Below are positions 30,201 through 37,740 of a stretch of DNA of 50,858 nucleotides, piece by piece. The translations under genes were made by a program, and so were the position numbers. This stretch comes from a virus: positions 1 to 50,858 of IMG/VR virus record IMGVR_UViG_3300045960_000023; one strand, given 5' to 3'. Numbering within the stretch: the first letter of the stretch is position 1; every line of letters starts with the position of its first letter. The notes under the pieces were generated by a model, which worked only from the letters and a program-made list of their open reading frames with translations, was not told the origin of the DNA and did no database searches.

Positions 30201-31793
30201 GTCTTCTACATCATGCCCTCTATTAGCCAGCTCACGTCTCACAGCAAGGTCAGTCATGGGCTTCTTAACGATCCCATCCACTATGCCCTGAACCTCAGCG
30301 CGTGTGGCACCTGTGTGGGCCAGGTCTATAGCAATATCGTCAGGCACATACTTCATGCCAAACTTCTTAGAGGGGTCAATAGGCTGCTCAGCCTTCGGAG
30401 CCTTGGCCGCCTTGGGCACAACAGCTGCAGGTGCAGGCTCAACGGGGATACCTGGAACCTGTGCACCTTCAATGGGCGTAGCAACAGGCGCAGGTGGCTT
30501 CGTCTGGTCAATTCCCTTAGCCTTCGCAGCTTCAACGGCCGCCTTAATGTCAGGGTTCTTGTTGAGGAAACTTTCTGGAATAGATCCAAACACACCCTGC
30601 CCAGCCTGGGCCGCTTCTGATAGCTTAGACACACGCCCCATGAGGAGTTCCTTCTCCTTTAGAGGCGTAGCAGGGTCTCTCATCTTCGCAACAAGCTCAG
30701 CGTGGAGCGCCTGCATCTCTGCCACCCTACTAGGGTTAGCGATGCCAAAGCGCATAGCATCTGCTGTACCTTTAAAATCAGGTATGGGTTCGGCACCTTT
30801 CACCAATGATTGGTCTGAGGGTGCGGGTTTCCCCGCTTCGACCACAGGCGTCTCGGTGTCCCAGCTTGCACGCCCACCAACCTTTCCAACAGGCCCAGGA
30901 GGCGGCTCACCACCAGGGATCGTTCCTTCATAGGTCTGTCCGAAGGGCTGATTCTCCCTCAGCCACTGAGCATCCTTATACTCCACATCAGTGGCCGCTT
31001 GTGCATCTCGAACCGTCTCGTACTCTTTGAGAGCATTGGCTAGGTCAGCATCTTCTAGGATTTTCTCTCTGACTCCTTCCTTCGCCAACGCAGCGTCAAT
31101 GTCAGCATTATTGCGGAATCTGGATGCGGCCTTTCCAGTCGCCATGCTGAGACCTTTAGCCAGAACCTTGAAGGCCAAGCTAAAACCAGCTGCTCCCAGA
31201 GCAAACCCTCCGGCTTCTTCAAGTGACTTCGCCCCCCTTTCCATCAGGGTAGCTCCAGGTGTAGCACCTGCAGCTCCAACCACTGCTCCAGACAAAGCTC
31301 CATGGCCTGCGACTCTAGCGGTACCTTCAATGAGGCCAGCACCTGCACGGGGCGCTACCATTGTAGCTATCTTCTCCGCTAAGGGAACTCCAACCCTACC
31401 AAGCCCCTTGAGTGCGGCTGTACCTACTCCACCACCAGCTGCATAGAGAGGCATCTGCGGGGCGAACTCAGCAAGCCCAAATGCCAGCTGGCCCGCCATA
31501 GATGTGGGCGGTGCCTCATGTACAGCTTGATAGTCCTTGAAACTCTTCGCCTCAGCCTCCCTCGCTCTGGAGAGCTTCTCTATCCCCTCCATACCAAGCA
31601 GGTTGGCGATGTTACCTGTCGTCTCGAATAGCTTCGCACCACCAGTCTGCAGGGCACCAGTCAGGTACGTGCCGAAGCTCGGCTCCTCTTTCGGTTTAGA
31701 CTGCTGTTGAATAAAGGCAGCGATCTCATCATCGCTCTTATCAGCCAGAGCATCTGGCACGTCGTAGACGTTATCGTACAGTTGTACTTTCAT
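24234..31793 (-). CDS. Giant polyvalent virion protein with ART-like and methyltransferase domains
   Basis: 2519 residues, the last gene of the late unit. The N-terminus (1-60) is followed by Gly/Ala-rich hydrophobic helices (about 95-215) and a Pro-rich, charged linker (to about 770). Near 855-920 an ADP-ribosyltransferase-like region has TYHGTKVFF and GTGEGAAYRGWGIYTT. Near 1415-1640 there is a Rossmann methyltransferase with DIFGGTGRIG and TSPTYGN (a variant of the SPPY motif). The C-terminal third is helical, and the stretch around 2170-2300 (RPEIPNRSIGLAAPY, MGQFKTYMINQLEF) resembles the LPD38-type end of polyvalent proteins. Such proteins are thought to be ejected with the DNA and to act on the host. 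A GLQQ/GGQQ-centred motif recurs three times at the domain borders. Confidence 0.85.
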   Translation of the reverse strand: MKVQLYDNVYDVPDALADKSDDEIAAFIQQQSKPKEEPSFGTYLTGALQTGGAKLFETTGNIANLLGMEGIEKLSRAREAEAKSFKDYQAVHEAPPTSMAGQLAFGLAEFAPQMPLYAAGGGVGTAALKGLGRVGVPLAEKIATMVAPRAGAGLIEGTARVAGHGALSGAVVGAAGATPGATLMERGAKSLEEAGGFALGAAGFSLAFKVLAKGLSMATGKAASRFRNNADIDAALAKEGVREKILEDADLANALKEYETVRDAQAATDVEYKDAQWLRENQPFGQTYEGTIPGGEPPPGPVGKVGGRASWDTETPVVEAGKPAPSDQSLVKGAEPIPDFKGTADAMRFGIANPSRVAEMQALHAELVAKMRDPATPLKEKELLMGRVSKLSEAAQAGQGVFGSIPESFLNKNPDIKAAVEAAKAKGIDQTKPPAPVATPIEGAQVPGIPVEPAPAAVVPKAAKAPKAEQPIDPSKKFGMKYVPDDIAIDLAHTGATRAEVQGIVDGIVKKPMTDLAVRRELANRGHDVEDLKKMKPEDKRDALNRELVEEALDAEIAKRGQGLTPEQRSAPVETTPQLDIQARILVDKKRAFEAKIDKLKKSGMKVEEISAMTPEQVHTKHAELLNKDAADAIAELTKRKPADKGLKGLEKAEQTLNDAKALELDGDLAPSRLELIQLKVIEQKLAKRDAEASAPAEPEPTRRQRRTPEEDKEIEEWLSDTTLDLKEPAVVEDIPNVPTETKPTVELKTAEDFEALLKSEGMGADLPGEGGGFTLDFMGLQQMYEMARDIFKRDINKDTLSLVGRGLFLEGPKEFPAFKKRMEEIAGPAWPAIKGNIGDLFEQSKAWHTNLTENGILTYHGTKVFFMPNERGEIGYDLRYAGTGEGAAYRGWGIYTTKKVEIAESNYAERLARKANEREGVSGERTIMIGDRPLSNRDLTQIYGYTIGDVATLLKMKDPKSIEGVLTNKAVEFGAYLERQIEGMKHSLDIGRKLERGREQAVQEGRATPASLEAMRLENRHREEAYKKEIAKDQAKLDALNEFSKMMYEGNGVKIKEPVGAKYKAVVYETRHLPEVEEKLLNLDTELKPEQRTAIVGALDKIAKKETKGGDKDWLADLVDVPTDLVPELRKRNSQYIDGLITRDEYKQFIHNRLKQETELLDILRDKADVTDPLWKASGYKGMSTYERITLRRTIESYMRFVEDQGPDFLFKTDSRVAQLRDVLKSEETAKAGADVTVDNDGLGLPLAYDIESPHTQGKIIAEAGQILTQNLANGLSRQYGISNVRVAPSGIGTERVVRIMEPKGKMTGHDVQYKLWEIFGNGDTHATGARKATSEFLRDEAGIPGNKFVSQGGGAETYVWFDPKHAQPVREYTLDSLGLQQTYEGLRDMVKRGRLHPAVYPQGIQKLMGDLASGLQVKTVLDIFGGTGRIGKIKEYGYDGKVIANELEPAWGGVRTTDLHKTNGVDVSIIGDARKIDLPNESVGAIMTSPTYGNEMARTGASRTESYQAFAGGELKEGNTGGMIWGPEYEALHKEAYKEAFRVVEPGGYFVLNMKDRFKSDRIPKANSTVAVEGGVMKATDWHTKALEAEGFKFVKQYKVEEGFATSAAHEVKRRNTVGYEDVVVLQKPVADGPSPYGSGVTFDFMGGQQATEALYKLWRRTRDGKTTLGSDKLKEALLGKDGKEWLHDRLPDPDAIRVWESEVRQPMRIAQKIGGKAFDFVTRWNMADLSSVHKFAAAGGDRDVLNAIFGQLDKAGRLELGKVVENKAKASSEKVATAAGQLRDWLDMMWDEKIATTKADFKSHLKPEEYEALMQVIEKKYSPETIFSKFDEKDAHVLRGLVDDFRALESKYIPDYMTHFERGSIVLRDKEVGGKVVAVGVSKADAIRKAQRIKEADPSAELYMDTNFMKDMPQGIGQGQYFSVLKRLSDSNDKILKEINEGIAKGESTLAAKRAVRGLFIIKPTYKFSAFEKRRFDTLAGEEDVSSVLFNYAYTMRRKTALDPLIAEARGIINRDYAGQPNTQEFLRTLIEDTKGRYHWQDKAADDLIRWIGRETGIERMETASMTATKGAAYARAAEGILKLAYRPIAAAFNYLGGQGNVWTQNGTKYFSAGYKFLASKEGKQFIKEMEPIMGQTFAHEGESLKPRHEVFKGLPWWTQPMGMFERPEIPNRSIGLAAPYLMARDSVKNGGLGMGEAEARIYAFQQNVFSQATYNIANLPSILRSPVGKTMGQFKTYMINQLEFMAHLSAPQAGRFLMVQAALGGPRAIVAMLKAAPVLAMFGWWGEIEQWMDKNYPRASRGVGGMLGIDVTGPAALQMPQSMSDWAGPFISDIVKTYNNVLKSYMAGEKMAPRTFKEGVEFSTSIAEQVSPLMKTWPKLLIDKMATPGQNGYIIKDQRGREIYRLENVDIAKVVMGAEPLEAARIKQFESREKQHAAQLSKRKAYVTDAVVDALNAGEVVPPHVWDEMFTLGIRSSTIRREMKMRMLSPEARRIIQTEMLRRGEIMEEFPKPAQ
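30802..30814. promoter_or_regulatory. Dispersed palindrome copy 8 (ACCAATGATTGGT), intragenic
   Basis: Lies inside the giant gene (near residue 328, encoding part of SDQSLVKG), in the low-complexity linker. It is followed by CTGAG, so the GATAG flank is missing here. It could be a roadblock site or chance. Confidence 0.4.
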
Positions 31794-31809
31794 TGCTAGG
31801 ACTCACCTC

Positions 31810-32754
31810 CTATGCGCCAGTGTCAGGGGGATTGGCAACAGCACCGCCAACCTCAGTGTCCCACATCTTCTTCTTCAGCCACCTAAAGGGGGCGGTGAAG
31901 TCGGTCTCCGGATTAGCCACAGCACCTGGCAGCCCTGCGCTAGCGGGTGCACCTGGAGCAGGAGCTGGGGTGGGCTTAATGACACGCGGCTTGCTCTCAT
32001 CAGCACCCTTGAGCACCTTGTAGTTCTCAGGCCCATACATCTTGATGCCAATCTGGTCTCGCATCTTAAGGGCCATCTGCAGAGCATCCTCTTGCTCCGC
32101 ACTCCTCGGCCCACTTATCCCATTAAGCATCCACGTACCAAGCTGACGCCCAGCCTGTTGGTCTCCAGCCTTCGCTGCTTTCTGCACAGCATCCCACTCC
32201 AACTGAGTAGGGATAGCTTTGAAGGAGAGGGCATCCTTATTATACTTCTCGAAGAGGCCAGCCCACTTGATCAGCTCATTCTGCTGACCCTGCTTGCCTG
32301 CCATAGCCATCGTCGACTCCCAGTGCATGGCAGCTACGATAAGCTTCTCGAGATTGTCTCGGCCATAGACCTTAGCCAACTCACCAAGATCTCCAATGCC
32401 TGTGAACCGCTTAAGCAGAGGCGGAGCTGCGACACCAGAGAATGCCTCAGCACCCTTGGTACGCATATCCTCTCTGAACTGTTCCAGCTCTTGATAAGCC
32501 TTCCCAGTTGCCTCAGGCCCAGCTTGCGCCTTAGCAATCTCATGAGCCATGAACTCAGCCGAACGCTGGAAGTCATGAAGGTTCGCAGCTGCAAACGCCT
32601 GTGCAGCCTGAGCGTTATTCTTGTTAGCCTCACTGGGCAGCATAAGCGCGGCCATCTGCTGCTTATAAACATCAACTGCACTCTTAGTGATCTCAGTGCG
32701 CTCTGCGGGAGAGAGTGCTCCAAGTGCCAACCTGTTTGCAATTCCCTGCACCAT
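31810..32754 (-). CDS. Internal virion protein candidate
   Basis: 314 residues, Ala-rich and largely helical (SPAERTEITKSAVDVYKQQM and onward), with a Pro/Ala-rich linker near residues 265-290 and a C-terminal amphipathic end (FRWLKKKMWDTEVGG). The ATG has no clear ribosome-binding site, so the true start could be a non-standard codon up to nine codons upstream, or translation may be coupled. Position just before the giant gene suggests a structural ejection protein, by analogy with podovirus internal proteins. No sequence family is recognised. Confidence 0.65.
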   Translation of the reverse strand: MVQGIANRLALGALSPAERTEITKSAVDVYKQQMAALMLPSEANKNNAQAAQAFAAANLHDFQRSAEFMAHEIAKAQAGPEATGKAYQELEQFREDMRTKGAEAFSGVAAPPLLKRFTGIGDLGELAKVYGRDNLEKLIVAAMHWESTMAMAGKQGQQNELIKWAGLFEKYNKDALSFKAIPTQLEWDAVQKAAKAGDQQAGRQLGTWMLNGISGPRSAEQEDALQMALKMRDQIGIKMYGPENYKVLKGADESKPRVIKPTPAPAPGAPASAGLPGAVANPETDFTAPFRWLKKKMWDTEVGGAVANPPDTGA

Positions 32755-32780
32755 AGCGGCAGGGGGTTCGATAGGCCCTG

Positions 32781-33350
32781 CTACTTCACCAGTAGGTCGC
32801 TGAACACTGGTCGCAGGGCCTCCCGAAAATTTGGTGTACCTACATCGTTAGGCACAGCGGTAGGCACAGTTCCTGCGGCTTGCGGGCTACTGTTTGGTGC
32901 GAAGGGAGCCGGTACATTAGTGGGAGGAATCAGCCTATCAATAAGCGCCTGGTTCGCAACACCTGCAACCGTGTTAGATCCAATCTGCCCAGCTGTCGTA
33001 CCCAGGCGGGCTTGCCAACTATTGGGCGCAGCAATCGCAGCACCCAGCTTCCCAATCATACTCGCGAAGCCACCTGCACCCTGTGGCGTGTCAAGAGCCT
33101 TGGCGAAGGCATCCCATCTACTGGGCGCTGCAGCCGTGGCCTGTGAGATTGCCTGCCCAGGAGGTGCCTGCTCAACAGAACCACCACCTGCCACTGCATC
33201 GTTCAACTTACTCACACTATTGTGAGTGTTCATGATCGCCTTGATGATCTCAGCACTGGAACCTTCGAGAAGCCCAGCACCTCCCCCAACAGTGGGGTCC
33301 ATCTGTTCCGTTAACGCTCCCTGCCACCAATTAGTGGGGTAGTCAGCCAT
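32781..33350 (-). CDS. Internal virion protein candidate, Ala/Gly/Pro-rich
   Basis: 189 residues from the ATG behind AGGAGGATATAAG. A longer start at 33368 has no such site. Low-complexity Ala/Gly/Pro composition, with a hydrophobic Ala/Gly stretch (GGFASMIGKLGAAIAAP, near residues 92-108). Placed among the ejection protein candidates. No family is recognised. Confidence 0.65.
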   Translation of the reverse strand: MADYPTNWWQGALTEQMDPTVGGGAGLLEGSSAEIIKAIMNTHNSVSKLNDAVAGGGSVEQAPPGQAISQATAAAPSRWDAFAKALDTPQGAGGFASMIGKLGAAIAAPNSWQARLGTTAGQIGSNTVAGVANQALIDRLIPPTNVPAPFAPNSSPQAAGTVPTAVPNDVGTPNFREALRPVFSDLLVK

Positions 33351-33364
33351 CTTATATCCTCCTA

Positions 33365-34252
33365 TCAACCAAATAGTCCTGCGATTCCACCAAGCACACC
33401 ACCGATAGCCGCACCATACACTCCACCATAAGCGGCTCCAGTAGACATACCAATCATAGCGCCAGCAGCTGCACCGCCCATCGCTCCACCGATAACATTC
33501 TGTGCAGTCGAGCCACCGGCAACATCCTTGTTCGTGTTAGTGGCACCCTGCAACGCTCCGAGTGCAGCCCTCTCATACTCGAGAACAGTGAAGGGCCACA
33601 GCGCTGTACGAGCAGCCATGCTGAACACCTGCTCATCCACATCATGCTTGGCGCTGTAGTAGAACTTCATCAGCTCCGCATACATCTTAATCACGCCGTT
33701 GTTCCAGTTGAGGTGCGCTGCGTACCGCTCCTGTGCGATGGGGATAAGCTTGTACCTCAGCTCCGCATCGAACTTAGCAAGGGCCTTTGTCCGCGCATCC
33801 TCAATAATAGCCTTCCCGATGATATAGCTACTAGTCATAACAGCGTTCATATCCCTCATCCCTGTCTGAAAGCGGGGCAGAAGGTTCAGCTCAATATCAT
33901 CATCCAGGAGCACAGCCTCAGCTGTCACAAGGTTACCTACCTGTGGGTTGTTAACTGTGTCCTGAAAGGTCTGCTCCCATAACACCTCGATATCAAGGCC
34001 AGCCATAAACTTCCCGAACATATCGTAGAGGGAAGGGAAGCTAGCAATGGTATAACCTGCGCTGAAGAACGCGTCCTCAACCTCTGGTGCTGTGTACGTT
34101 GTGTAGGGGGACCCAGCTGTAAGCGCCGTGTTCACGCTAGTCTGCACTAGATCCAAGAACGTGTTGTGGTGCTCTTCTACGTAGGGAGCATAGCGAATGG
34201 TTGTGGTGCTATCACCACCTCCACCTCCACCGCCTCCACCTTTTCCACCCAT
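33365..34252 (-). CDS. Internal virion protein candidate with glycine-zipper tail
   Basis: 295 residues from the ATG behind AAGGGGTGA. A poly-Gly run (nine Gly) at residues 5-13 is followed by a helical body, and the C-terminus is a glycine zipper (GGAMGGAAAGAMIGMSTGAA, then GAAIGGVLGGIAGLFG) able to insert in membranes. This matches proteins that help phage DNA cross the inner membrane. Near the middle, RFQTGMRDMNAVMTSSYIIG is a possible structural motif. Role inferred. Confidence 0.7.
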   Translation of the reverse strand: MGGKGGGGGGGGGDSTTTIRYAPYVEEHHNTFLDLVQTSVNTALTAGSPYTTYTAPEVEDAFFSAGYTIASFPSLYDMFGKFMAGLDIEVLWEQTFQDTVNNPQVGNLVTAEAVLLDDDIELNLLPRFQTGMRDMNAVMTSSYIIGKAIIEDARTKALAKFDAELRYKLIPIAQERYAAHLNWNNGVIKMYAELMKFYYSAKHDVDEQVFSMAARTALWPFTVLEYERAALGALQGATNTNKDVAGGSTAQNVIGGAMGGAAAGAMIGMSTGAAYGGVYGAAIGGVLGGIAGLFG

Positions 34253-34256
34253 AGCG

Positions 34257-34697
34257 TCACCCCTTAGGTATTCTATACGCAAAGATGCGTGTTGATTCTT
34301 TGAACCCAGCACCAAGCGCTAGTTCCCAGATGCGGGGGTTCCTACTCATGTGCCCTATGTACGAGCACCCTTCCTTCTTCGCAAACGCTATCATCAGATC
34401 TCTGAAGCCGTTCCAAGCTTCTTGGCCCAGTCGCTTCCAAGAGTAACCAGCTTGGATGTAAAGGTACTTCTCATCATACTGCGCGTTGTAAAGGATGCGT
34501 GTCACATAGATGAGAGTGAGCTCCTTATTCTCATCGAAGCGTACCCAGCACTGGGCCTTCTCACTCAGCAGGGCACAGAGCAGGTCTCGAAGATAAGCAG
34601 GCTTCTGCGCATCGTCCACTTCATCCACAGCTGCACACGCAAACTTGATAACCTCCCAATACCTCGGAACATCTTTTGAGAGTAATTGAATAAGCAT
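34257..34697 (-). CDS. GNAT-like acetyltransferase in virion operon
   Basis: 146 residues. The pattern CWVRFDENKELTLIYVTRIL, then YIQAGYSWKRLGQEAWNGFR and a later GCSYIGHMSRNPRIWELALG with GFKESTRIFAYR, fits the GNAT fold: strands 2-4, a helix at the cofactor site, and a final GF.. strand. The RLGQEAW stretch takes the place of the acetyl-CoA loop but lacks a clean Q/RxxGxG/A. Many podoviruses have such a gene among tail genes, with unknown target. Overlaps neighbours by one base at the start. Confidence 0.65.
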   Translation of the reverse strand: MLIQLLSKDVPRYWEVIKFACAAVDEVDDAQKPAYLRDLLCALLSEKAQCWVRFDENKELTLIYVTRILYNAQYDEKYLYIQAGYSWKRLGQEAWNGFRDLMIAFAKKEGCSYIGHMSRNPRIWELALGAGFKESTRIFAYRIPKG

Positions 34698-35842
34698 CAG
34701 ACCTGCCTCCCCCGCAGGAACGAATCCAAGAAGCTATAGTTATGAAGCACACCGTTGACCTTGAAATAGTCCAACTTAAAGTCGGCGTCGTATATGTACA
34801 TCTTCAGTCTGAAGCGGAACTCACGTCCCCAACAGGGGAGCACCGCTTTCCCATTAGGGTTCACACGCGTCCAGGGCGTGGTAGCAAACGCCTCGCTCTT
34901 ATCCTTCCGCCAGTCTACTGCGGCCCAGACTGGGTTCGCTGAGTAGAAGCCAAAGTCCACATCCATGATCGTCTTATCCTTCCTCGTACCCAGATCATAG
35001 ATGTCTGTGCAGATCTCGAATGGGATGTCATCTATGGCACCAGCTGACGTGACAAGATCAAGTGCGATACCTGTGATGTTCCCAGGTCCGCGCCCCAGAC
35101 TCTTATCTCGCTCACTATACACATAGCCATCCATACCATCGCAGATATACACTCGACCCAGCGTCTCATCATACGAGAGGACGATGTCTGACATAGTGCT
35201 GAGGAACTCATCGTAGCCGAGAATCTCCAGCTTCTCCATCATCCTACACAGCCTACTATGGATGTCGACGAAGTAGTGAACCGTCTCATTCCCACAGACC
35301 GCTAGCTTGCTCTGTACGCCTATGCCACTAACGGTAGCCATTCCCCAGTTATACCCACTAGGGTTCAGCAGCGCAACACCTTGCTCTCCATAGACGATGA
35401 CGCTCTTGCCCAGCTTCTTGATCGCGTAGACCCAACCTTGCCAGAACATGGGCCTCTCACCGGCCACATTATCTCGGCCGATAGTGAAGTCCAAGTTGCC
35501 AATGTTGCTCCACTTGACCCAGTTGCGTCTACTCAGCTCAGTCGAGAAGTCACCACTCAACTCCATGGTCAAGTCGATGTGGGCATCTACATTGAGCATA
35601 GCGCTCGGTGCCCAGTCAGCATCGAGCGTCAGGGTGAGCGTCAACGCTGTGAACGTAGGTGCTGTATTAAGCCAGTTTCCCAACAGCGTAAGCGTAATAG
35701 TAGGAACCAGTGCGTCATAGTAAGCACCTGGGAATGTGCCGTCAAGGTCAGGGTTACGCACACCTGGGGGCGTGTGGGTAAGCACAACCTGCTTCAGCTG
35801 TAACGCCACTACAAATGGCGTAGCTGCTACATTGATAGCCAT
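34697..35842 (-). CDS. Tail-associated structural protein
   Basis: 381 residues, beta-rich with a Thr/Leu-rich N-terminal region (PTFTALTLTLTLDADWAPSA). The middle (GKSVIVYGEQGVALL, ETVHYFVDIHSRLCRMME) has the look of propeller blades as in podovirus tail-tube/nozzle proteins. The end includes FRFRLKMYIYDADFKLDYF, a beta-sandwich-like pattern. AAGGAG precedes the ATG. Position among tail genes supports a virion role. The exact part is not known. Confidence 0.65.
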   Translation of the reverse strand: MAINVAATPFVVALQLKQVVLTHTPPGVRNPDLDGTFPGAYYDALVPTITLTLLGNWLNTAPTFTALTLTLTLDADWAPSAMLNVDAHIDLTMELSGDFSTELSRRNWVKWSNIGNLDFTIGRDNVAGERPMFWQGWVYAIKKLGKSVIVYGEQGVALLNPSGYNWGMATVSGIGVQSKLAVCGNETVHYFVDIHSRLCRMMEKLEILGYDEFLSTMSDIVLSYDETLGRVYICDGMDGYVYSERDKSLGRGPGNITGIALDLVTSAGAIDDIPFEICTDIYDLGTRKDKTIMDVDFGFYSANPVWAAVDWRKDKSEAFATTPWTRVNPNGKAVLPCWGREFRFRLKMYIYDADFKLDYFKVNGVLHNYSFLDSFLRGRQV

Positions 35843-35851
35843 AACGGCTCC

Positions 35852-36277
35852 TTATGCCAAGCGAAGTTCGATGTTACTAATCGTCGCCACTCCACCGTCA
35901 GCCTGCGTCTGGTCTCCACCGAAGTCGATGTAGCCAACAATGATGTCGCTTGCGTGAGTGTCATCGTAGATGATCGCGCCAGGTGTGGGACCAATCGCTC
36001 CACCAGATGCAGTCCAGGTCACATTGCTCCAGGTGACCTCGGCCCTATCATCCGTGTCGTCTTCCGTCACCGAGACACCTGCCAGGGTCTTGGTATCTGC
36101 GGTATAGCCAGCCCCAGTCCCCAGCTCGCTCGCACTCACATCACTATAGCCGTGATGCGTGTCCTTGTTGAACGTGAAGCCTGACTGCATCAAGATGATC
36201 TTGAAAGTGTCGCCACTAAGATCCACATGGCCAAGGGCCAATTCATACTTAAACTTGTTACTCAGCTCAGTCGCCAT
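35852..36277 (-). CDS. Small beta-rich virion protein
   Basis: 141 residues starting MATELSNKFKYELALGHVDL, with FKIILMQSGFTFNKDTH then a conserved-looking GAIGPTPGAIIYDDT. Small phage structural proteins with this plan occur beside tail fibres. AAAGGAG precedes the ATG. No enzymatic motif. Confidence 0.65.
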   Translation of the reverse strand: MATELSNKFKYELALGHVDLSGDTFKIILMQSGFTFNKDTHHGYSDVSASELGTGAGYTADTKTLAGVSVTEDDTDDRAEVTWSNVTWTASGGAIGPTPGAIIYDDTHASDIIVGYIDFGGDQTQADGGVATISNIELRLA

Positions 36278-36292
36278 TTGTCTTCTCCTTTG

Positions 36293-37555
36293 TTAGTGAG
36301 GTGCAACTCCAGTTGTCATATCATAGAAAGGCGTCTGAATAGGTGTCCACGTAACACCCCTATCAGTCGACTCCCACACAGACATCATATAGACGTCACT
36401 ATATCCAGCTAGCAGTGTACTAGCATAATAGAACGTGAACAAGAGCTTTCCATCAATAGCGGTGAAATCACTGGAGCCTTGATCAGTTGATGGGCTAACT
36501 GCAGTGTCATCTGTGAATGTCCCTACCTCGCTCCAAGACACCCCATCATCACTCCTATACACATGGCTATGTCCAGTAGTGCGACCTAGTCCATCTCTAA
36601 AATTGAATATGCAGTAATAGTAAGTTCCATCATACGCTAGAGAGGCTCCTGACTGGTATATATGGTAGAAGTTCAGCACCTCAGTCCAGTTAGTGCCATC
36701 TGTTGACCGATAGATAGAACGAGTACCAGGCTCCACCACGAACAGCGCATCGTTGAGATACTTAAAGTCTGTAGTAGAGTAGACAGGTGCACTAACAGCT
36801 ACTCCCCAAGATGCCCAAGTCGCTCCACGATCTGTAGACCTGTATATAGTCTCCTTATAGTACACATATACGTTATCAGCTGGGTCTACACAGATATACA
36901 TCTTATACGCAAATCCAGCCTTTGTTCCAATGAGCACTGGTACAAACGTAAGCCCACCATCTGTAGACCTACGATCATAGAGATAAGATGTACCAGATAG
37001 GTACTCTATAGTAAGAACATGAATAACGCCTGTTGAGTCGATAGTGATCCAATGGGAATAGTAGAACGGAATCAAAGGTACTCGCCCAGCTACCACTACT
37101 CCTATAAGCGTCTCAGATACAACCTCTCCATCATCGAGCACTAGAACATATGTACCTGCTGGATAATCAGGCGCCAGGTCAATCCGCTGAGTTCCACCAA
37201 ACACTACCAACGTCCCCTGTGTAGCCTGTGCAGACATAGGCTCCATCCACCTGTAGTCGATGTAGTCCCCAAACAGTTCCTCTTCCGCGGTAGCAGTATA
37301 AAGCACCTCCCAGCACACAGGTGTACGCGTTACTGCTGGATTGTACCTGATAACGTATAGCGTGCTTATAGGAGAGATGTGATCTGTCGTAAAGTAGTAT
37401 ATCTCCCCAGAAGCTGTGACAAGAGCAGTTGTCGGGCAGCTATACCAAGGCATCTGCAGCAAGCAAGAATCCTCAGGCGAAGGTGTAGGTGTAACCCCAC
37501 CACCTGTGAACTTGTGCCAGTGGCCACAGGGCCTATGCTTTAACAGGTGCGTCAC
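36293..37555 (-). CDS. BNR/Asp-box beta-propeller, tail spike or receptor-binding candidate
   Basis: 420 residues, GTG start behind AGGGAGAAGAA. At least five Asp-box repeats are visible: RRSTDGGLTFVPV, YRSTDRGATWASW, YRSTDGTNWTEV, YRSDDGVSWSEV and WESTDRGVTWTPI. They predict a sialidase-type propeller. The N-terminus (HWHKFTGGGVTPTPSPE) looks like an attachment linker and recalls similar His/Trp sequence in the 943-residue neighbour. Whether it is a glycosidase or only a binder cannot be told, because no sialidase Arg triad is evident. Confidence 0.75.
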   Translation of the reverse strand: MTHLLKHRPCGHWHKFTGGGVTPTPSPEDSCLLQMPWYSCPTTALVTASGEIYYFTTDHISPISTLYVIRYNPAVTRTPVCWEVLYTATAEEELFGDYIDYRWMEPMSAQATQGTLVVFGGTQRIDLAPDYPAGTYVLVLDDGEVVSETLIGVVVAGRVPLIPFYYSHWITIDSTGVIHVLTIEYLSGTSYLYDRRSTDGGLTFVPVLIGTKAGFAYKMYICVDPADNVYVYYKETIYRSTDRGATWASWGVAVSAPVYSTTDFKYLNDALFVVEPGTRSIYRSTDGTNWTEVLNFYHIYQSGASLAYDGTYYYCIFNFRDGLGRTTGHSHVYRSDDGVSWSEVGTFTDDTAVSPSTDQGSSDFTAIDGKLLFTFYYASTLLAGYSDVYMMSVWESTDRGVTWTPIQTPFYDMTTGVAPH

Positions 37556-37739
37556 TCTTCTTCTCCCTCTTATGCTCGTGCTTCATGGTAGCGTGGAAAG
37601 CGCGCCTCAGCTCCATGCGGCCCATCCTCTTATTCTCCGGCACCTTGTACCATTCATTGGTGATAGTGTCGAGATATTCTTGCACGACCGACACCATCTT
37701 CTCATCCTCATATGTCACGATAAGTCGGGTAGTTTTCAC
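37533..37739 (-). CDS. Small protein between fibre genes
   Basis: 68 residues from a GTG at 37739 that lies just after the stop of the upstream fibre gene. Longer starts would run into that gene. Contains YEDEKMVSVVQEYLDTITNE and a basic tail (KHEHKREKKSD). A palindrome copy lies inside it (encoding TNEW). Possibly a fibre chaperone, by location only. Confidence 0.5.
   Translation of the reverse strand: MKTTRLIVTYEDEKMVSVVQEYLDTITNEWYKVPENKRMGRMELRRAFHATMKHEHKREKKSDAPVKA
37649..37661. promoter_or_regulatory. Dispersed palindrome copy 9 (ACCATTCATTGGT), intragenic
   Basis: Followed by GATAG on the + strand although the gene here runs on the minus strand. Same core as copy 6. Lies in the small gene between two fibre genes. 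Confidence 0.5.
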
Positions 37740-37740
37740 G

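Noticed and set aside
30304-30933. Ala/Gly/Ser-rich + strand frame
   Set aside because: Mirror of the Pro/Ala-rich linker of the giant protein. No independent evidence.
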